From Gammaproteobacteria bacterium (GTDB lineage Bacteria > Pseudomonadota > Gammaproteobacteria > Pseudomonadales > Azotimanducaceae): a stretch of DNA of 64,000 bases. The notes below the pieces were generated by a model. The model was not told the DNA's origin and did not search any database. It saw only the letters and a program-made list of their open reading frames with translations. Positions 58,950 through 64,000 of this stretch are shown here, one piece after another. Position 1 is the stretch's first letter, and each line of letters opens with the position of its first letter. The translations under genes and the position numbers were made by a program. Location: positions 1 to 64,000 of the forward strand of contig PAPD01000013.1 in NCBI GenBank assembly GCA_002708765.1. Direction: 5' to 3'.

Positions 58950-60191
58950 TTGACGGAAAATATTAATACATATCTTACAGAACACGGACACCGTCCAAAC
59001 AGATTCGTCGACTTCAACGAAACCTGGAGCAATGTGATCGTCATTCCGGCGCACAAAGAATGTGCTTCAGCGCTACTCAAAAATCTATCTAAAATAAAGA
59101 TAAAGAAAAAATTCCTTGTAATAATCGTTGCGAACACCTACGAACCCAGCGATACATGGACATCGGAAATGGCAGAAAAACTCGGTGCCAACAAAAAGAA
59201 GACACAAATCACTAGTGAAATCAGCTTATTGATGGCCAGCAGCTTCGACCTGCTTCTTGTAGATTGTTTTTCTGGCACAAGAGTACTAAAAAAGAAAGAA
59301 GGGGTTGGTGCAGCCAGAAAAATTGGATGCGATTTAGCAGTCAACCTGATTCATTCTGGAAATATAGACAGTCAATGGATCTACTCTTCTGATGCCGATG
59401 CGATGTTGCCCGAAAATTATTTTCAAGGAAACATGGGAACTAATTGTGTCGCAACTCATTTTGCTTTCTCTCACAGAAGCGAACGAAAACTTTCAGAGGC
59501 CACAGGCCTTTATGAGCTGAAAGTTCTCTATTACGCCGCCGGATTATCAAACGCAAATTCCATCTACGCTTACCCGAGCTTAGGTTCATGCATCTGTTTT
59601 TCTGCAGAGGCATATGCCAAAACAAGAGGTTTTCCCAAAAGAAATGCTGGGGAAGATTTTCATTTCCTTAATAAGGTAAGGAAAATAGGTGCCGTTAATT
59701 GCGATAGAAACATAAGGATATCGCTCGACGGCAGATTATCGAAACGAACGCCTATAGGCACTGGACAGGGTATAAGCCATTTCCAAGCCTGCTTGCTCAA
59801 AGGCGAACAACCGCTGTTCGAACACCCTGACTGTTTTAAAGAATTAAGAACCACTATCGAAGCGATGGAGATACTTTCGTTTCAACAAACCAAAAACCCG
59901 ATCTTTCCAAACAAAAGAATACAAGCCTACATGGAGAAAATTGGCTTTCTAGAGCATTACGAAATCAAGCGAAAGCAAACCCCTTCTCCCCAGGTGATGA
60001 AGAAACATTTTGAAGACTGGTTCGATGGACTTAAAACACGGCAATTTATCAGATATTTCCAAGACGCCTTTTTCGGCAAAGTCTCCAGAACAAAACTTAG
60101 TGAAGGCTGGTTCCTCAAGTGCGGGAACGGAATCGCAACATTAAGAGATTTTTGCGAAAAACAAGTTTTCAGTGTCCGATCTAATAAATGA
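58950..60191 (+). CDS. GT2-like glycosyltransferase family protein, TTG start
   Basis: VIVIPAHKECASALLKNL; WIYSSDADAMLPENYF; GAARKIGCDLAV. Confidence 0.65.
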   Translation: MTENINTYLTEHGHRPNRFVDFNETWSNVIVIPAHKECASALLKNLSKIKIKKKFLVIIVANTYEPSDTWTSEMAEKLGANKKKTQITSEISLLMASSFDLLLVDCFSGTRVLKKKEGVGAARKIGCDLAVNLIHSGNIDSQWIYSSDADAMLPENYFQGNMGTNCVATHFAFSHRSERKLSEATGLYELKVLYYAAGLSNANSIYAYPSLGSCICFSAEAYAKTRGFPKRNAGEDFHFLNKVRKIGAVNCDRNIRISLDGRLSKRTPIGTGQGISHFQACLLKGEQPLFEHPDCFKELRTTIEAMEILSFQQTKNPIFPNKRIQAYMEKIGFLEHYEIKRKQTPSPQVMKKHFEDWFDGLKTRQFIRYFQDAFFGKVSRTKLSEGWFLKCGNGIATLRDFCEKQVFSVRSNK

Positions 60192-60232
60192 TAAGCTAAG
60201 AGTCTTCAACCGACTCATAATTGACGGAAAAA

Positions 60233-61189
60233 ATGTATCAGGTATTTATTGATGGAAAGGAAGGAACAACTGGGCTCCAGATTGTCGAAAGATTAAGAGC
60301 TAGAGAAGATATCGAGATTCTCGAAATCGAGTCAAACAAGAGGAAAATCGAATCAGAAAAAAGAAAACTTATTGAAAAAGCCGATGTGGTTATTTTGTGC
60401 TTGCCTGATAAGGCTTCCCAACAGGTTGTAAATGAAAATGCGGAAATTCCTGGAACAAAGTTCATAGATGCCAGCACCGCTTTCAGAATACATCCTGACT
60501 GGACTTACGGATTGCCCGAACTTTCAAAGAAGCAACGCGAATTAGTAGGAGAATCTCAACGAGTATCAAACCCTGGGTGTTATGCCACTGGATTTGTAAT
60601 CCCGATCAAACCTCTGATCGATCAGGGAGTTTTAAACCCAAGCAGTGAGCTGACAATAAGTGCGATCTCCGGCTATAGCGGAGGTGGGCGCTCGTTGATC
60701 GAGCGCTACGAAAAAAAATCATTCAATTCCTCAGCGCGTCTATGGCCAGCGAGGCAATATAGCCTGTCCCTGAATCATAAACATCTGCCAGAAATGAGAA
60801 GATACACCGGCTTAAAATCAAACCCAGTGTTTCTTCCAGTGGTAGCAAATTTCTATCAGGGGATGACAGTGAACATTTCTATTCCTAAAGGCATGTTTAG
60901 TAAAAAAATCTCGATCCAAGATATCCAGGGAATCATGAAAGAAGTTTATGACGAACAGGAAAATATCAAGATTTACGATGTGAATGATGAAAAACAGCTA
61001 GATGAAGGTTTTCTTGATCCAGAGAGAGCAAGCAACTCCGATCTGCTCGAGATTTTTACCTTCGGGCATGATGATCAAGTGCTCCTAACATCACGGCTCG
61101 ACAACCTCGGAAAAGGAGCGGCAGGTGCTGCTCTGCAAAATCTCAATTTAATGTTAGGTCTTCCCGAATACAAGGGACTTAAAATATGA
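60233..61189 (+). CDS. argC: N-acetyl-gamma-glutamyl-phosphate reductase, short (type 2) form
   Basis: MYQVFIDGKEGTTGLQIVERLR; FIDASTAFRIHPDWTYGLPEL; SNPGCYATGF. Confidence 0.93.
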   Translation: MYQVFIDGKEGTTGLQIVERLRAREDIEILEIESNKRKIESEKRKLIEKADVVILCLPDKASQQVVNENAEIPGTKFIDASTAFRIHPDWTYGLPELSKKQRELVGESQRVSNPGCYATGFVIPIKPLIDQGVLNPSSELTISAISGYSGGGRSLIERYEKKSFNSSARLWPARQYSLSLNHKHLPEMRRYTGLKSNPVFLPVVANFYQGMTVNISIPKGMFSKKISIQDIQGIMKEVYDEQENIKIYDVNDEKQLDEGFLDPERASNSDLLEIFTFGHDDQVLLTSRLDNLGKGAAGAALQNLNLMLGLPEYKGLKI

Positions 61190-62418
61190 ATACAGACGAA
61201 TACCAAGAACTTCTATCAGAATTTAACGAGCTTAAGAAAGAAAATCTGGATCTTGATCTGACAAGAGGCAAACCTTCTCCCAAGCAACTAGATCTATCCA
61301 ATCCGCTTGACGGGATATTGGAAGGAAACTTTCAACTGAAAGATGGGTCTGATGCGAGGAACTACGGAGGAATTCTTGGTGTTCCTGAGGCAAGACAACT
61401 TGGTGCAGAATTTCTGGGTACCAGACCAGAACTAACAATGGTCGGCGGTAATAGCAGTCTTAATCTAATGTATCACTTTGTTGATAACATGATGGAGAAA
61501 TGGGGATCAGGAATAAAATTCATATGTCTTACCCCAGGATACGACCGTCATTTCTCCATTTGCGAGCACTTTGGTATTGAGATGATCGATATCCCGATGG
61601 AAAGCTCCGGACCAAACATTGAAAAGATAGAAGAAACCATAAGAAAAGATCATTCTGTCAAAGGCATTTGGTGTGTTCCAAAATATTCAAATCCCTCTGG
61701 TCATACCTATGCGGATCCAGTAGTTAACCGAATGGCCTCTTTGCCAAAATTAGGAGGTAAGGATTTCAAAATCTTTTGGGACAATGCCTATGTCGTCCAT
61801 GATCTGGAAATGGACAGCGAAAAACTACTGAACCTTTCTAAAGAAGCAGAAAAATCCGGGACTGATAACGATATAGTAATGTTTGCTTCCACCTCGAAAG
61901 TTACCTTTGCCGGAGCAGGAATATCTTTTCTGAGCACCGGAAAAGAGAGCTTACTGGATTTCGAAAAATATCTGTCTAGACAGATGATCGGATTCGATAA
62001 AATAAACCAGCTTCGCCACGTCAAATTTTTAAAGAATTTAGACGAAACCAAAAAACTTATGGCAAAACATCGAGCGATATTAAAACCAAAATTTGACCTT
62101 GTTTTATCTATCCTGGAAAACAAATTGGGAAACAAAGATGTAGCTACGTGGACATATCCCAGAGGCGGTTATTTCATATCACTGGATACTTTACCAGGCT
62201 TAGCTAAAAGGACTGTGCATCTAGCATCAGAACTGGGAGTTAAACTAACCCCCGCCGGAGCAACTTTTCCTTATGGCCTAGACCCCGCTGATTCTAACAT
62301 CAGGATCGCGCCTTCGTTTCCTGAGTTAGACGAGTTAGAAAAAGCAGTAAATGTTTTGGCAACCTGCATACAACTAGCTCAAGCGGAATCTTGCCTGAAG
62401 GGAAAAAATAATGGCTGA
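61186..62418 (+). CDS. Class I-type PLP aminotransferase (PF12897-like aspartate aminotransferase)
   Basis: LDLTRGKPSPKQLDLS; NYGGILGVPEARQLGAEFLG; FASTSKVTFAGAGISFL. Confidence 0.9.
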   Translation: MNTDEYQELLSEFNELKKENLDLDLTRGKPSPKQLDLSNPLDGILEGNFQLKDGSDARNYGGILGVPEARQLGAEFLGTRPELTMVGGNSSLNLMYHFVDNMMEKWGSGIKFICLTPGYDRHFSICEHFGIEMIDIPMESSGPNIEKIEETIRKDHSVKGIWCVPKYSNPSGHTYADPVVNRMASLPKLGGKDFKIFWDNAYVVHDLEMDSEKLLNLSKEAEKSGTDNDIVMFASTSKVTFAGAGISFLSTGKESLLDFEKYLSRQMIGFDKINQLRHVKFLKNLDETKKLMAKHRAILKPKFDLVLSILENKLGNKDVATWTYPRGGYFISLDTLPGLAKRTVHLASELGVKLTPAGATFPYGLDPADSNIRIAPSFPELDELEKAVNVLATCIQLAQAESCLKGKNNG

Positions 62419-63580
62419 TATTGGAGAACAATTCCTGAATCTGGACTTGCCAAATGAAATAAACAAAGCAATCTTCGATTTGGGTTACGAAAGACCAACT
62501 CCGATTCAACAACAGGCGCTACCACATGCATTAAACGGCGAAGATATTATCGGGCAAGCCCAGACAGGAACCGGTAAAACTGCAGCATTTCTAATTTCAA
62601 TATTTACCTACGAACTGGAAAACCCACCTACCGAAGACAGAAAGCCAGGGACACCCTTTGCATTAATAATCGCACCGACGCGAGAACTGGTAATCCAGAT
62701 AAAAAAAGATGCAGATGCTTTGGCAATTTATACAGATATAAAAACACTCGCCTTGGTCGGAGGTATAGACTACGAAAAACAAAAGAATAAGCTAAACAGA
62801 AAAGTAGACCTCGTAATTGCAACACCAGGCAGACTGCTCGATTTTTCAAGATCTGGAACTATTGACCTATCTCGAGTAGAAATACTCGTTATTGACGAAG
62901 CCGACAGAATGTTGAGTATGGGCTTTATTCCCGATGTAAAATCCATCATCGCTAAAACACCTCATAGGCGCCAAAGACAAACCCAGTTGTTTAGCGCAAC
63001 ATATACAACAGATATCCGGCGGCTTGCTTCCCAGTGGACACTCGACCCGATAAAGATAGACATAGCCCCCGAAAAAATAGCCGTGGAAACGGTCGAGCAA
63101 AGAGCATTTCTGGTCGCTGAAGATGACAAATTCCAGCTGCTAATAAACGTAATAGAGCATTACGAAATGTCACGAGTACTGATCTTCGTTAACAGAAGAG
63201 ATACAGCAAGAGAGCTGCATGGAAAAATCACGAAAGATGGTTTTGTCTGCGGGCTGTTGGCAGGCGATGTACCTCAAAGAAAAAGAATCCGGACCCTGGA
63301 AAAATTCAGGGCTGGCGATACCAGAATTCTTGTTGCCACGGATGTTGCCGGTCGCGGAATTCATATCGACAACATTAGCCACGTAATAAACTATAACCTT
63401 CCCGAAGATCCGGAAGATTATGTGCATAGAATCGGTCGAACCGGAAGGGCAGGCTCTGAGGGAATATCGATCTCCCTGGTATGTGAAACCGACGCTTTTT
63501 CACTGCCAGGCATCGAAGAACTTCTTGGCAACAAATTAAATTGTGAACAACCCCCGGACAAGCTGCTATTGCCTGTATAA
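62411..63580 (+). CDS. DEAD-box ATP-dependent RNA helicase (RhlB/RhlE-like)
   Basis: AQTGTGKTAAFLISIF; VIDEADRML; VATDVAGRGIHIDNISHVINYNLPEDPEDYVHRIGRTGRAG. Confidence 0.95.
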   Translation: MADIGEQFLNLDLPNEINKAIFDLGYERPTPIQQQALPHALNGEDIIGQAQTGTGKTAAFLISIFTYELENPPTEDRKPGTPFALIIAPTRELVIQIKKDADALAIYTDIKTLALVGGIDYEKQKNKLNRKVDLVIATPGRLLDFSRSGTIDLSRVEILVIDEADRMLSMGFIPDVKSIIAKTPHRRQRQTQLFSATYTTDIRRLASQWTLDPIKIDIAPEKIAVETVEQRAFLVAEDDKFQLLINVIEHYEMSRVLIFVNRRDTARELHGKITKDGFVCGLLAGDVPQRKRIRTLEKFRAGDTRILVATDVAGRGIHIDNISHVINYNLPEDPEDYVHRIGRTGRAGSEGISISLVCETDAFSLPGIEELLGNKLNCEQPPDKLLLPV

Positions 63581-63595
63581 CTATTTACACAGTTA

Positions 63596-64000
63596 CTAAG
63601 TTTTTAAAAGGTTGTTCCAGCCATTCCAGTAGGTAACTTCTTCAGCGGGTAACCTATGGGCTGGCTTGAGAACTGCCCCTAGCGTATAGGCCGCAGGGAG
63701 CATGACCGTCTGCGTCACCCCCCCAGGGATATCTAATATACTGGCTATCTCTTCAGCTCTGCTTGTGAGCAAAGAAGTCCAGGTGGTTCCGATACCTCGA
63801 GCACGCATGGCCAGCATCATCGACCAAGCAGCTGGGAGTATAGAGCCAAAAAAGCCGACCTGTTCTCCCATGCTCTCGCCAGGTTCTCCTACAGCTAAGA
63901 TAAAAACCATAACTGGAATTTCATGCAAACGGTCCATCATAGCTCTGTGAGCCGGCTTTAATTTTACCCCCCGGGTTTCACTAAGATGGACTAGAGTGCT
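63596..64000 (-). CDS. Nitroreductase family protein (partial, N-terminus beyond window edge)
   Basis: Track ORF 63596..63940 stays open to window edge (STLVHLSETRGVKLKPAHRAMMDRLHEIPVMVFI...); GSILPAAWSMMLAMRARGIGTTWTSLL. Confidence 0.82.
   Translation of the reverse strand, partial: STLVHLSETRGVKLKPAHRAMMDRLHEIPVMVFILAVGEPGESMGEQVGFFGSILPAAWSMMLAMRARGIGTTWTSLLTSRAEEIASILDIPGGVTQTVMLPAAYTLGAVLKPAHRLPAEEVTYWNGWNNLLKT

Noticed and set aside
60688-60706. GCGCTCG-TTGAT-CGAGCGC hairpin inside argC
   Set aside because: Short coding hairpin explained by conserved GGGRSLIERY codons; less striking than the ruvB one.
1-64000. CRISPR arrays, transposases, integrases, phage genes, toxin-antitoxin or restriction systems
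   Set aside because: No regularly spaced repeats or recognisable signature proteins found on reading both strands and the ORF track.

Overview
Window from a bacterial chromosome, most likely a marine-type gammaproteobacterium; this rests on the aspS-yebC-ruvCAB-tolQRAB-pal-cpoB order and the dapA-bamC pair. It is densely coded. Core housekeeping genes (dapA, bamC, nadA, bepA, tol-pal, ruvCAB, aspS, proS, miaE, argC, tRNA-Lys) alternate with accessory catabolic and lipid-oxidation genes: two CYP153-like P450s, paired acyl-CoA dehydrogenases, acyl-CoA ligase, a Rieske oxygenase next to an RND pump, fatty acid desaturase, TauD, VOC/LLM proteins and a CaiB-type CoA-transferase. There is also a two-gene surface-glycan module: a 1150-aa sulfotransferase-like/coiled-coil/GT2/GT4 fusion plus a Wzt-like ABC ATPase with no permease nearby. 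No CRISPR array, transposase, integrase, prophage or recognisable defence island was seen. The main anomalies are: (1) the second CYP153 is split by a 1-nt frameshift; (2) an outer-membrane-protein C-terminal remnant lies beside it; (3) a VOC gene appears to start at CTG; (4) the giant glycosyltransferase fusion and its orphan ABC ATPase; (5) a small overlapping membrane ORF sits upstream of the desaturase; (6) there are a few palindromes, hairpins and short tandem repeats. I did not find a clearly new system. The glycan module and the oxygenase/efflux cluster are the best candidates for follow-up.
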